A stretch of DNA of 64,000 nucleotides from JAPPLB01 sp965218555 (GCA_965218555.1 OZ244625.1:5084001-5148000), one strand, 5' to 3'. Shown: positions 50,817-60,530, counted from the stretch's first letter. Notes: generated by a model not told the origin, from the sequence alone. Made by a program: numbers and translations.

Positions 50817-50925
50817 GCACTTGCGGGACCGGGTCAGGCGGTTCGCCGGAGCAGGGCGGGACAGGTTTTGGAATCGCCTTTTGCAGATCGCGGCCGGGCT
50901 TCCAGCCTGACAAGGAGTTGGCGGC

Positions 50926-51843
50926 ATGGCGGAACAGACAACGAAGACGAAGGAACAAGCGCAATCGACCAACAGCGCCTCCGACAACGGGAAGCGGCTG
51001 TTCGGCATCGATCCGGACGCCATCAAGACAAAAGCGACTGAGGACATCAACGCCTTCAAGAAGCCCACCAAGACCGACCTCTACAAATCGATCTTTCGCG
51101 TCAAACACGACGATACGCCTCGTAGCCGTACGCTCGGTGTGCTGAGTAATGTCTTCTTGCATCTGCATCCGGCGAAGATCAACCGTGACGCGGTGGCCTA
51201 CAACTACACCTGGGGGATGGGCGGCATCTCGTTCTACCTGTTCTGGGTGCTCACCTGGACCGGCGTCCTGCTGATGTTCTATTACCACCCGACAAAGGTT
51301 CAGGCGTTTCGCGACATTCTGTATCTCGAGCACGACGTACCCTTCGGCAAGCTTCTACGCAACATGCACCGCTGGGGCGCACACGCCATGGTCTTGACCG
51401 TGTGGCTTCACATGTATCGGGTTTTCCTGACTGGTTCCTACAAGAAGCCGCGCCAGTTCAATTGGTTGGTCGGCGTGATCCTGCTGGTGCTCACGCTGCT
51501 TTTGTCGTTCACGGGTTATCTTTTGCCGGACGATCAGTTGGGGTTCTGGGCCGTCACCGTCGGAACGAACATGGCGCGGGCCACCCCCTTGCTGGGCCAC
51601 GAAGGGCCGTTTGGCATTCAGTTGGGGATGACGGCGTACAACGACGTGCGGTTCGCGCTGCTCGGCGGGTCGATCGTTGATTCGAATGCTCTGTTGCGAG
51701 CCTACATTTGGCACTGCGTCGCGATACCGGGCTTCGCCGCGACATTCATGATTGTTCACTTCTGGCGGATACGTAAGGACGGCGGCATCTCGGGCCCCGC
51801 GCCGATGATGCTCGAGAAAGAGATCAAGCCGCTCAAGAGATAG
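50926..51843 (+). CDS. Cytochrome b, N-terminal (b6-type) subunit
   Basis: 305 residues, strong SD (AAGGAG). Four core membrane helices. Heme ligands are H148/H162 in the second core helix (NMHRWGAHAMVLTVWLHMYR) and H263/H278 in the fourth (IWHCVAIP and MIVHFW). The spacing of 15 in the second pair is the b6 type; mitochondrial-type cytochrome b has 14. Together with the split into two genes, this places it in the b6c-like class. It has a soluble N-terminal extension of about 90 residues. Confidence 0.92.
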   Translation: MAEQTTKTKEQAQSTNSASDNGKRLFGIDPDAIKTKATEDINAFKKPTKTDLYKSIFRVKHDDTPRSRTLGVLSNVFLHLHPAKINRDAVAYNYTWGMGGISFYLFWVLTWTGVLLMFYYHPTKVQAFRDILYLEHDVPFGKLLRNMHRWGAHAMVLTVWLHMYRVFLTGSYKKPRQFNWLVGVILLVLTLLLSFTGYLLPDDQLGFWAVTVGTNMARATPLLGHEGPFGIQLGMTAYNDVRFALLGGSIVDSNALLRAYIWHCVAIPGFAATFMIVHFWRIRKDGGISGPAPMMLEKEIKPLKR

Positions 51844-51859
51844 GGTCGGAGAAGGACAT

Positions 51860-52795
51860 ATGGACTGGCATCAACTTTGGACGATCATCTCGCTCCCGGA
51901 CAACATTCCAATTGTCGGTTTGATGTTCCTCATCCCGTTTTATACCTGGTACGCGTTTCGCCAAGCCTTCGCGAACGACCGCCTGATCGATCAGCTCGAA
52001 ACGGACCCGGAGATGGCCAAGACCCATCACCGCAAGACACAGCCCTTCCAGAAGGGCTGGGCGCGTGAAGTGCACGTTTGGCCTTACCTTCTGAGGATCG
52101 AGTTCCTGTCGGCGATCATCGTTACGGCCATCCTTATGGTTTGGTCGATTACTCTCGACGCACCGCTGGAAGAGCCGGCCAACCCGACCCTCACAATGAA
52201 CCCGTCGAAGGCGCCCTGGTACTTCCTGGGGCTGCAGGAAATGCTGGTCTACTTCGATCCGTGGATCGCCGGCGTGCTCATGCCGACGTTGATTATCATC
52301 GGCCTGATCGCGATCCCGTACATCGACACCAACCCCCTGGGCAACGGCTACTACACCTACAAGCAAAGGCGTTTCGCGATTTGGACATTCCTGTCCGGCT
52401 TCGTCATTCTTTGGTGCGCCATGGTCGTGATCGGAACGCTGATTCGCGGACCGGGCTGGATGTGGTTCTGGCCGGGACAGACCTGGGATCACAACAAGCT
52501 GATCTTTGAGGTGAACCGCGACCTGCACGAGATCCTCGGCATCACCGATCCCATCCTGTACGGCATCTTCGGTTTTCTGGTGGTCGGGGGATTTCTCCTG
52601 ATCACAGCCTTCGGCATTCACAAGCTGATGACAATGACCGAGTTCAACCGTAAGATTCTGGGCCGTATGACCTTGCTGCAGTACCTCACGATGCAGATCT
52701 TGCTGATCGCGATGATCGGGTTGCCCGCCAAAATGGCGGCCCGTCTGCTTTTCCGGATCAAGTACGTCTGGGTGACTCCGTGGTTCAACATTTAA
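51860..52795 (+). CDS. Cytochrome b, C-terminal (subunit IV-like) protein
   Basis: 311 residues, SD GGAGAAGG. Contains the PEWY-like quinol-site region in the form NPSKAPWYFLGLQEMLVYFD, then several membrane helices (VLMPTLIIIGLIAIPYI; FLSGFVILWCAMVVIGTLI). It completes the quinol-oxidation site with the preceding gene. Longer than PetD (160), with an additional C-terminal membrane segment (IFGFLVVGGFLLITAFGI). Confidence 0.88.
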   Translation: MDWHQLWTIISLPDNIPIVGLMFLIPFYTWYAFRQAFANDRLIDQLETDPEMAKTHHRKTQPFQKGWAREVHVWPYLLRIEFLSAIIVTAILMVWSITLDAPLEEPANPTLTMNPSKAPWYFLGLQEMLVYFDPWIAGVLMPTLIIIGLIAIPYIDTNPLGNGYYTYKQRRFAIWTFLSGFVILWCAMVVIGTLIRGPGWMWFWPGQTWDHNKLIFEVNRDLHEILGITDPILYGIFGFLVVGGFLLITAFGIHKLMTMTEFNRKILGRMTLLQYLTMQILLIAMIGLPAKMAARLLFRIKYVWVTPWFNI

Positions 52796-52846
52796 CGATC
52801 TCCGGGGACTAGCAAAGACCGCCCGAACAAGAAGACCTCCTACGAA

Positions 52847-55800
52847 ATGCCGAAACCTGTTGACACTGATCAGGACCCCGTCGTAACAAAGTCCCTGAGC
52901 GTCCCTCTATTGATCTCGACGCTCATCCTGACGTTCAGCCTCGTCTGGGCTATCTACGACGAGGTATACGTCATGCGTCCCTGGAAGCGTTTCCAGGTTG
53001 ACTTTATCGAGCTGTATTCGTCGTTTTTGACCAAGCTCAAGCCCCGGCAAGCCGCGGCGGAAGCGGCCGTCAAGGAATCACCCGAGTATCAGGCCTTACA
53101 GCAGGAGCTCGACGCGGCGGAAGAGCTGGCCGCGCAGCGCGTGGGGGAGATCGACACGGTCGTCCGTCACGGCGTGACGCCTCGATTGTTAACGGCGCGA
53201 CAGACTTTCCAAGTGCTGAAAAGCGAGATCGATGCCATTACGTATCAGATCGAGACCGAGACGAGCGAGTCAGCGAAGCAGAGCCTGCAGAAGGACATTG
53301 ACGGGATCAAGGCCCGCGTCCTCGAGGTCGAGCTCGCCAGTGAAGACGGCTCGGGCGAAGTCGAGATGGTAGAGATGAAGTTCGAAGCACTGCAGGCCGA
53401 ATTTCTGCGACTGCAAGAACGGCGGGTAGCCTTGCAGGCCGAGAGAGCGGAGGTGCTGGAACCGGCGAGTGAAATCGGGGCTGAGCGCGACGCTCTGCTC
53501 GTCGACCGCCTTGCCGGCCTGACCGCGCAGCAAGTCGATGGCCTGGTCAACAGAATGGAGAACTTCAACGTTGAGATCAAGCAGGTCCACCTGAACGATA
53601 TTGACTGGGTTGACCGCTGCGAATCTTGCCACCTGGGAACTCGGGAGCCCGTCACCATCAATGCCGAAGACGTCGGCGGGCGGGCGGAATTCGTGAGCCA
53701 TCCGTCGCTCGACCTGCTCCGGATCCACGAGCCCGAGCAATTCGGCTGCTCGACCTGCCACAACGGCAACGGCCGGGCGACAAGCTCGGTCGTCAAAGGC
53801 CACGGCAGACATAAGTTCTGGCTTTGGCCCCTATGGCACAAGGAAAACATCCAGGCGGGTTGTCACCAGTGTCACGCGAAGGAAGTCATCACCGAGCAGG
53901 CTGATGTACTCAACAAGGGGCGGACGCTGTTCCTGAACAAGGGCTGCTGGGGATGTCACCGCTTCGAAGGGTTCGACCGTGAATCGGACGAGCTCGCCGC
54001 CGTCCGGCAACAAACGAAAATCATTGACGACCGGCGCAACGCGAACCTCAAAGAACAACGCGAGAGCATTGCGGCCGGTGATGTCGTGGAGGACATGGAT
54101 GAGGCTGATGCTCTGTACGCGAGGGCCGAGTTGCTGAGCCTGCGCAACGCCAAGCTCGACGCCGAGTACGATGCCCTGAAGGTGGAAGAGAAGTCGCTCA
54201 TTCTTGAAACACGCAAGTTCGGTCCGAACCTCAAGGAGATCAAGGTAAAGCTTCGCAAAGAGTGGATTCCGGTTTGGCTGACCAATCCGCACGAGTTTCG
54301 CCCCGGCACGAAGATGCCCGAGTTCCGATTGCTGGAGGACGAAGTCCAAAAAATCTCGGCGTACCTTTGGCAGAACGGGATCGCGGGTGAGTTGGCCGCA
54401 CATCCGCCGGGAGACCCTGAGCGCGGCAAAGAGCTGTTCGGCACCCGAGGCTGTCTGGGTTGTCATTCGATGGGCGAAGGAGACGCAAGAGAGGGCGGCA
54501 ACTTCGCGGCTAATCTGACGCGGGTCGGTGAGAAAACGAACTACGATTTCCTGGTTCGATGGATCAACGATCCGAGCGAGGTGACGCCTGATCCGGAATC
54601 CGACGCGGATGCGCCCCACCCCATTCCGATCATGCCCAGCCTGCGGCTGAGCATCGATGAAGTGCGCGACGTCGCCAGCTACCTGATGACCAGGAAGACC
54701 GACGCAACCTACGATCCGGCGGACTACATGGACGACCCCGCGATGGCCGAAGAAGGTATGGCATTGATCCGTCATTACGGTTGCGCCGGATGTCATGAGA
54801 TTCGCGGGCTCGAACAGGAAGGCCGCATCGGCACTGAACTCACCCTTGAGGGCAGCAAGCCCGTCGAGCGGCTTGACTTCGCTCTTCTGACGCACGAGGC
54901 CGAGATGGAGGGCTGGTACAACCACAAGGGCTTCTTCGAAAGGAAACTCAAGGATCCGGCCATCTACGACCAGGGCAAGATGCGTGTTCACCTCGAGAAG
55001 TTGCGGATGCCGAACTTCCATCTCAGCGACGACGAAATCACCGCCTTGACGACCTTCCTGCTGGGAGCCGTAGACACCAATCTGCCGGCGCACTACCGCT
55101 ATGAACCGGAAGACGATCGCCGCTACATCCAAGAGGGCTGGTGGATCGTGCGGCGCTATAACTGCGTGGGATGCCACCAGATTTCCTTCGGCGGACAAAG
55201 CGCTCTGATGGGTGTCCCGCTCTACGAAGATCCTGATTGGCAGGAGCAGTTGCCTCCGCAGCTTTATACGCAAGGCGCGCGGGTGCAGCCGGATTGGTTG
55301 ATCCGCTTCCTCGACAATCCGGCGCTCCACGAGACCGACATCCACCGCAACGGCATTCGCACCTACCTGGAAGCGCGCATGCCTACGTTCCACTTTTCGG
55401 AACGGCAGGTGATGAAGCTCTCCCGTTTCTTCATGGCGCGGTCGTCGCAATCGATGACCCATGTTGATCCTGACCTCGAGCCTTTGACGTCGCGGGAGAC
55501 CTCGTTAGCGCGACGGCTCTTCCAAAGCCGCGGCGCCCCGTGCTTGAGGTGCCATATGACGGGCAACCCATCTCATGACCGCGATGCCACCGCGCCGAAC
55601 TTCTTGACCGCGAGCACCCGTCTCAAACCGGACTGGACCTATCGCTGGATGTTGGAGCCAGCCAAGATCGCGCCCGGCACCGCGATGCCTTCCGAACTGT
55701 TTCGCAAAGAGGAGGATCGCTGGGTCTTTGCAGGACCTCTGCCGGCGGCGTTCGAGGGCTATGAGAAAGATCATGCCGATCTGCTCGTTCGATATATGTT

Positions 55801-55852
55801 CCAACTCGCGCCGGCGGAGTTGAGTCGGCTGACAGAGGCGGGAGTACAATGA
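52847..55852 (+). CDS. Octaheme coiled-coil cytochrome c of the bc complex
   Basis: 1001 residues. One N-terminal membrane anchor (about 20-40; LLISTLILTFSLVWAIYDEV), a coiled-coil region (about 70-230; AALQAERAEVLEPASEIGAE) and then eight CxxCH heme sites in order: CESCH, CSTCH, CHQCH, CWGCH, CLGCH, CAGCH, CVGCH and CLRCH. A second coiled stretch lies after the fourth heme. It takes the place of cytochrome c1 but is several times larger, so it may act as an electron wire from the Rieske protein to a distant periplasmic acceptor. No strong SD was seen. Confidence 0.88.
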   Translation: MPKPVDTDQDPVVTKSLSVPLLISTLILTFSLVWAIYDEVYVMRPWKRFQVDFIELYSSFLTKLKPRQAAAEAAVKESPEYQALQQELDAAEELAAQRVGEIDTVVRHGVTPRLLTARQTFQVLKSEIDAITYQIETETSESAKQSLQKDIDGIKARVLEVELASEDGSGEVEMVEMKFEALQAEFLRLQERRVALQAERAEVLEPASEIGAERDALLVDRLAGLTAQQVDGLVNRMENFNVEIKQVHLNDIDWVDRCESCHLGTREPVTINAEDVGGRAEFVSHPSLDLLRIHEPEQFGCSTCHNGNGRATSSVVKGHGRHKFWLWPLWHKENIQAGCHQCHAKEVITEQADVLNKGRTLFLNKGCWGCHRFEGFDRESDELAAVRQQTKIIDDRRNANLKEQRESIAAGDVVEDMDEADALYARAELLSLRNAKLDAEYDALKVEEKSLILETRKFGPNLKEIKVKLRKEWIPVWLTNPHEFRPGTKMPEFRLLEDEVQKISAYLWQNGIAGELAAHPPGDPERGKELFGTRGCLGCHSMGEGDAREGGNFAANLTRVGEKTNYDFLVRWINDPSEVTPDPESDADAPHPIPIMPSLRLSIDEVRDVASYLMTRKTDATYDPADYMDDPAMAEEGMALIRHYGCAGCHEIRGLEQEGRIGTELTLEGSKPVERLDFALLTHEAEMEGWYNHKGFFERKLKDPAIYDQGKMRVHLEKLRMPNFHLSDDEITALTTFLLGAVDTNLPAHYRYEPEDDRRYIQEGWWIVRRYNCVGCHQISFGGQSALMGVPLYEDPDWQEQLPPQLYTQGARVQPDWLIRFLDNPALHETDIHRNGIRTYLEARMPTFHFSERQVMKLSRFFMARSSQSMTHVDPDLEPLTSRETSLARRLFQSRGAPCLRCHMTGNPSHDRDATAPNFLTASTRLKPDWTYRWMLEPAKIAPGTAMPSELFRKEEDRWVFAGPLPAAFEGYEKDHADLLVRYMFQLAPAELSRLTEAGVQ

Positions 55853-55926
55853 GGAACTCATCCGGTATTGCCTGCCCCCGCCACGTTTAAGCGTAATTGC
55901 AGCATTCAGACAAGGAAGGTGTTCAC

Positions 55927-56703
55927 ATGAGATTTTCAAAATCGGTTCCCGGCTGGATGGTGGTCGGACTGTTGGTCTTCGCGCTTGCCTGCGGCGGCGG
56001 GGAAGACGCCGGCGAAGTAGCAGATGCCCCCGAGATGGAGGAAGCCGTCGTAACCGTCGATCCGGCGAAAGCCGCCACGATTACCGGCAAGGTCAAGCTG
56101 GAGGGTGATGCGCCCAAGATGCCCGCCATCAATATGAGTGCGGAACCGGATTGCAGGGGGCTGCATGAGGCGGCGCCTCCGGCGGAAGTCGTTGTGGCGG
56201 CCGACGGAATGCTGCAGAACGTTTTTGTCTGGGTCAAAAGCGGCCTTGAAGGCAAGTTCGCCGTTTCATCGACACCGGCCATGCTCGACCAGAAGGGTTG
56301 CATCTATCGCCCGCACGTTCTGGCGGTGCAGGCCGGGCAGATGGTGAAGATCTCCAACAGCGACCCGACGACACACAACGTGCATCCGCTGCCGAAGACG
56401 AACCGCGAGTGGAACAGGTCCCAGCCCTCGCAAGGACCCGATATCGAGTACAAGTTCCCACGCCAGGAAATCATGATCGCGGTGAAGTGCAATATCCATC
56501 CCTGGATGCGCTCTTACATCAGCGTGGTGAACCACCCGTTCTTCGCGGTCTCGGGAGCCGACGGTAGCTTCGAGATCAAGGGCCTGCCGGCCGGCAGCTA
56601 TACCGTCGAAGCCGTTCACGAGAGGTTCGGCTCCCAGGAAATGAGCGTGACTCTGGGTGACGCCGAGTCCAAAGACATTGAGTTCAGCTATTCCGCAAGC
56701 TAA
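55927..56703 (+). CDS. Cupredoxin-like lipoprotein
   Basis: 258 residues from ATG 55927 (GGAAGG upstream). Lipobox LLVFALAC (Cys about 21). Two parts: a type-1-copper-like domain with candidate ligands His (PTTHNVHPLP), Cys and His (IAVKCNIHPWM) and Met, and a C-terminal Ig/carboxypeptidase-regulatory fold (FEIKGLPAGSYTVEAVHERF). Its position between the octaheme cytochrome and ctaA suggests an electron carrier to, or copper donor for, a terminal oxidase. Whether copper is bound cannot be told from sequence. Confidence 0.75.
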   Translation: MRFSKSVPGWMVVGLLVFALACGGGEDAGEVADAPEMEEAVVTVDPAKAATITGKVKLEGDAPKMPAINMSAEPDCRGLHEAAPPAEVVVAADGMLQNVFVWVKSGLEGKFAVSSTPAMLDQKGCIYRPHVLAVQAGQMVKISNSDPTTHNVHPLPKTNREWNRSQPSQGPDIEYKFPRQEIMIAVKCNIHPWMRSYISVVNHPFFAVSGADGSFEIKGLPAGSYTVEAVHERFGSQEMSVTLGDAESKDIEFSYSAS

Positions 56704-57628
56704 CCGGGAGTACCCGGCGGCACGCGGACTGCATCGCTTCGCGGTCTTCACGGCCGGCGCAACGTTTCTGTTGATCGTCGCGGGGGCCCTGGTGACCAGC
56801 CGCGACGCCGGTCTTTCCGTGCCGGACTGGCCCCTGTCCTACGGCCGGCTCATGCCCGAAATGATCGGCGGCGTTTTTTACGAGCACGGCCACCGCATGA
56901 TCGCCGCTTTTGTCGGCTTTCTGACGATGATCTTGGCCGTGTGGACTTGGTGGGCGGACCAGCGGCGTTGGGTGCGTCATCTCGGCTGGGCCGCGCTGGC
57001 CGCTGTGATCGCGCAAGGCTTGCTTGGTGGACTCACGGTGTTGTTCCTGTTACCCACCGCGGTGTCGGTGAGCCACGCTTGCCTGGCCCAGTTGTTCTTC
57101 TCGATCACCGTGGTGCTGGCGTTAGTCACGTCGCGGAGTTGGCGCGAGCAGGGCCGGCGACTCGCCGCGCCAAGGTCGCCCTGCCGGCCGTCGTTGCCGG
57201 TGCTTTGCGTCACGACGAACTTCGTGACCTTCGGGCAGCTTTTATTGGGAGCCGCGTTGCGGCACAAGGGACTTGGTATCATTTTTCATCTCGTCGGCGC
57301 CGCGGCGGTCGCGGCGATGGTCTTTTGGGTGCTGGCGCGTGTGGCTCGCGAGTACTCCGGTGACGCGGGGATTTTTTTCTGGGCGCTGGCTTTGAACGGA
57401 CTGGTGATGCTGCAACTGCTCCTCGGAGCCGGTGCATATTGGATTCGCGAAGTCACCCGCCATGCCGTACAGCCGCTCTGGCCGATGGTCGTGATCACGG
57501 TCGGACATGTAGCGCTCGGAGCGCTCATCCTGGCCCTCGGCGTAGTGTTGACGTTTCAAGTCCATCATCGATTCGGCCGTCAAGCCTCGTCTTCATTCGA
57601 GCCCGAGGGAGTGCCCGTAACCACATGA
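56657..57628 (+). CDS. ctaA: Heme A synthase (CtaA/COX15)
   Basis: 323 residues from GTG 56657, overlapping the previous gene by 47 bp; the first about 25 residues are not membrane-like, so a later start is possible. Eight membrane helices with the conserved His: LMPEMIGGVFYEHGHRMIAA, TAVSVSHACLAQL, IIFHLVGAAAVAA and VVITVGHVALGAL, in two four-helix halves. Oxidises heme O to heme A for aa3-type oxidase. Confidence 0.9.
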   Translation: MTPSPKTLSSAIPQANREYPAARGLHRFAVFTAGATFLLIVAGALVTSRDAGLSVPDWPLSYGRLMPEMIGGVFYEHGHRMIAAFVGFLTMILAVWTWWADQRRWVRHLGWAALAAVIAQGLLGGLTVLFLLPTAVSVSHACLAQLFFSITVVLALVTSRSWREQGRRLAAPRSPCRPSLPVLCVTTNFVTFGQLLLGAALRHKGLGIIFHLVGAAAVAAMVFWVLARVAREYSGDAGIFFWALALNGLVMLQLLLGAGAYWIREVTRHAVQPLWPMVVITVGHVALGALILALGVVLTFQVHHRFGRQASSSFEPEGVPVTT

Positions 57629-58524
57629 GACCGGACTCCTCAACTGCCCCCGCTGTGCTCGCCGGCGCACATGCGGTGCTGCTCGACTATTGGGAACTCA
57701 CCAAACCGAGCGTTGTCTGGCTGATTCTGATGTCGACGGCCGTCGGCTTCTATATGGGGACCTCCGGCTCGTGGCCGCTGATTCTGTTGGTCCACACAAC
57801 AATCGGGACCGCCTTGCTGGCCGCGGGCACGGGCGCTCTCAACCAGTGGTGGGAGCGCGAGGCCGACGCCAAAATGCGGCGCACCGAGAATCGTCCGCTG
57901 CCTGCGGGCCGTTTGCGGCCCGGTCCGGCGCTGGTTTTCGGCATTTGCCTGGCCGTCGCCGGCACGATCTACCTGTGGGCGGCTGTGAATGTGCTTGCCG
58001 CCGTTCTCGGATTTCTGACGCTGGCTTGTTATCTGGGGCTCTACACGCCGTTGAAGAGCCGCACGCCCGCTGCGACGTTCGTCGGCGCTTTCCCCGGCGC
58101 GATGCCGCCATTGATCGGCTGGGCCGCTGCTCGCGCGAGCATCGGTATCGAGGGCTGGGTGCTGTTCGCGATGCTCTTCCTGTGGCAGTTCCCGCACTTC
58201 TACGCCATTGCGTGGATGTACCGTGAAGACTACCAACGAGCGGGCATCCAGATGCTTCCGGTCGTCGAGCCGGACGGCATCTCGACCGGCCGCCAAGTTG
58301 TCTGCTACACCCTCGCTTTGATCCCGGTGAGCCTCGCGCCGACGCTGTTGGGCATGGCCGGCTTGCTGTACGCCGCTGGTGCGCTCGCGGCAGGCATCAT
58401 CTATCTCTACTTCGGGATTCTGATGGCTCGGGAAAAGACCCGGCCACAGGCCCGCCGCCTGCTGCAAGCTTCGGTCTTCTATCTACCGCTGTTGTACTTT
58501 TTCCTCATCGTCGATAAGCTGTAG
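57625..58524 (+). CDS. ctaB: Protoheme IX farnesyltransferase (heme O synthase)
   Basis: 299 residues from ATG 57625 (ATGA overlap with ctaA). UbiA superfamily: LTKPSVVWLILMSTAVGFYM, the first Asp-rich motif NQWWEREADAKMRRTENRPL, TPLKSRTPAATFVGAFPGAM and the second motif WQFPHFYAIAWMYREDYQRA, with many membrane helices. Makes heme O, the substrate of CtaA. Together they imply a heme-a terminal oxidase encoded elsewhere. Confidence 0.94.
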   Translation: MRPDSSTAPAVLAGAHAVLLDYWELTKPSVVWLILMSTAVGFYMGTSGSWPLILLVHTTIGTALLAAGTGALNQWWEREADAKMRRTENRPLPAGRLRPGPALVFGICLAVAGTIYLWAAVNVLAAVLGFLTLACYLGLYTPLKSRTPAATFVGAFPGAMPPLIGWAAARASIGIEGWVLFAMLFLWQFPHFYAIAWMYREDYQRAGIQMLPVVEPDGISTGRQVVCYTLALIPVSLAPTLLGMAGLLYAAGALAAGIIYLYFGILMAREKTRPQARRLLQASVFYLPLLYFFLIVDKL

Positions 58525-58536
58525 CAGGTTGACCTC

Positions 58537-58556
58537 GTCGGTCTTCCCGACTTTTT
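58537..58556 (+). terminator. Terminator after ctaB
   Basis: GTCGG, loop TCTTC, CCGAC then TTTTT. It lies 13 bp past the ctaB stop and would end the respiratory operon. Confidence 0.65.
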
Positions 58557-58607
58557 ATTCGATTCGCTAGCATTGGTTTTGAAGCTGTTCCGCAACTCGG
58601 GCCGCTG

Positions 58608-58718
58608 ATGAATCTCGCTGAAATCGCCTTTATCGCACTGGCCTTCGCGATGGCTGTGCTTCCGCTGCTTGGACGTGCCATTCAAATGGCGCGGAAAAAC
58701 AGACGGCAACGCGGCTAG
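58608..58718 (+). CDS. Candidate 36-residue membrane peptide
   Basis: MNLAEIAFIALAFAMAVLPL with a basic tail (QMARKNRRQRG). A single hydrophobic helix and positive C-terminus resemble small respiratory-complex peptides. There is no clear SD and the gene is very short, so this is a suggestion only. Confidence 0.35.
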   Translation: MNLAEIAFIALAFAMAVLPLLGRAIQMARKNRRQRG

Positions 58719-58774
58719 CCTCACCGGACACGAATCATCACCGACCTGCCCCCCGTCATCACGGACCATTCACC

Positions 58775-60388
58775 ATGCCGAAAACAACGCCAATCAAAAA
58801 CCGTGCCCGCCTGAGCCGCCGGGACATGTTCCGGGGAGGAGGCCTCGCCGCTTCGGGTTTGCTGGCCGGGGCGGCCTCGACGGCCGCCGCCACGATGCCT
58901 GCGTCGCCGAGTGTCTACACGCGGGTCGGCGTCAAACCCTTCATCAATCTGACGGCGGCCGTCACGATCAACGGCGGCCTGCTGACGTTGCCCAACGTGA
59001 AGCAAGCGATGGAGGAAGCATCCCACTTTTCCGTCAACTTGGACGAGCTGATGGAAGGCGTCGGCAAGCGCCTCGCAGAGATCTTCCAATGCGAGGCGGC
59101 CATCGTCACGTCCGGAGCGGCAGGGGCATTGACGCATGCCACCTCAGCTTGCCTGGCCGGGGGCGATCCCGAGCGGATTCAGCAGTTGCCTGATCTGACG
59201 GGGCTCCGCACGCAAGTCATCTCGCCCCGCGAGTCGCGCAATACGTATGACCATGCGATTCGTGCTCTCGGCGTGAAGATGATCACCGTCGACACCCGCG
59301 AGGACTTTCAGCGCGCACTAAGCCACAACACCGCGATGATTGCCGTGCTCGGCAACGCGGAATCGCGGGGGCCGATCCGCCTCGAGGAGTTCATCGAAGC
59401 CGGACGCAAGTACGGAGCACCCGTGCTCGTCGACGCTTCGCCGGAGTGGCCGCAGTCACCGGACCCCTACCTGGCCCGCGGCGCCGACCTCGTCGCCTAT
59501 TCGGGCGGCAAGATCTGCGCCGGCCCACAGTGCAGCGGCTTCTTGATTGGCCGCAAAGACCTCATCCACGCCGCTTGGGTGAACAGTGCGCCTCATCATT
59601 CATTCGGCCGCATGATGAAAGTCGGCAAGGAAGAGATCATGGGCGCACTGGCCGCCGCCGAGTACACCTTGAGCCGGCGCAACATCGAGAACGAACTCGA
59701 CAAGTGGAACGGCTGGATCAGGCGGATCGACGCCAAGCTCAAGCAGGTTCCGGGCGTGCGGACGAAGCACAACCCGCCGCCGGGCAAGAATCCGCATCCC
59801 GTTCTCGAGATCGCCTGGGACCCCGAGCGCATCGGCTACACCGCGGGCGAGGTCCACGATGTCCTGATGGGCAGCGAGCCGCGTGTTCAGACGCACGCAG
59901 GGGGCGAGGGCCATAGGTTCGCCATTCGGGTCGGCAATTGCCGCGAGGATCAGATCGATGTGGTGGCCGACCGCCTCGCGGAAGTTTTCCGCAGCGCGCC
60001 CAAGCCGAAACCGGAACGCCAAATCCTTCCGGCAGCGGATGTCTCAGGCCGTTGGGACGTGGAGATCAGCTTTGTCCGCAGCTCAGCCCGTCATAGCCTG
60101 CACTTCGAGGCCAGCGGCTCTCATCTGGGTGGAACGCACATCGGGCAACGCGGACAAGGCGAGCTATCCGGCTCCATCAGCGGCAATCACGTCCGCTTCC
60201 GCAGTCAATTGACCTACGACTCCGAGCGCAGCGGTTATCAGTTCGACGGAGAGCTGCAGGGCGACGAGATCGCCGGCGCTCTCGACCTCGGCGAATACGG
60301 CAAGGCCACGTTCAAGGCGTGGCGTCACGAATACGGAAAGCCGCGTCGCAAGGACCCTTCCGTCGCCGGAAAGACAGAGAAAATTTAG
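58775..60388 (+). CDS. Tat-exported PLP enzyme (SelA-like fold), paralog of the one at 35.3 kb
   Basis: 537 residues. Tat signal (LSRRDMFRGGGLAASGLLAG). PLP core with TSGAAGALTHATSACLAGGD, cofactor Asp D220 (PVLVDASPEWPQ) and Lys K246 (AYSGGKICAGPQ), then SAPHHSFGRMMKVGKEEIMG. A C-terminal beta domain (about 425-525) begins ADVSGRWDVEISFV and ends LDLGEYGKATFKAWRHEYGK, matching the domain of the first copy. The two proteins share the same three-part plan throughout, but are not close copies. The substrate is unknown; in each the same GG(D/N)PERI and NTYDHA motifs surround the active site. Confidence 0.84.
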   Translation: MPKTTPIKNRARLSRRDMFRGGGLAASGLLAGAASTAAATMPASPSVYTRVGVKPFINLTAAVTINGGLLTLPNVKQAMEEASHFSVNLDELMEGVGKRLAEIFQCEAAIVTSGAAGALTHATSACLAGGDPERIQQLPDLTGLRTQVISPRESRNTYDHAIRALGVKMITVDTREDFQRALSHNTAMIAVLGNAESRGPIRLEEFIEAGRKYGAPVLVDASPEWPQSPDPYLARGADLVAYSGGKICAGPQCSGFLIGRKDLIHAAWVNSAPHHSFGRMMKVGKEEIMGALAAAEYTLSRRNIENELDKWNGWIRRIDAKLKQVPGVRTKHNPPPGKNPHPVLEIAWDPERIGYTAGEVHDVLMGSEPRVQTHAGGEGHRFAIRVGNCREDQIDVVADRLAEVFRSAPKPKPERQILPAADVSGRWDVEISFVRSSARHSLHFEASGSHLGGTHIGQRGQGELSGSISGNHVRFRSQLTYDSERSGYQFDGELQGDEIAGALDLGEYGKATFKAWRHEYGKPRRKDPSVAGKTEKI

Positions 60389-60530
60389 AACGCTTGCGGC
60401 ATTCCGAGGAGCAGGACTTACGCGGTGACAAGCAGGGGTTTCAAGCAGGTGCTGACGGCCGCAAACACATGCAAACTTTTTTGAAAAGCACCTCGCAGTG
60501 ATGCCGTAGCCGGCGTCTCTATGGCGGTTT

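Noticed and set aside
53831..55462. 543-codon open frame antisense to the octaheme cytochrome
   Set aside because: The sense strand has eight regular heme motifs; the antisense frame has no recognisable domain.
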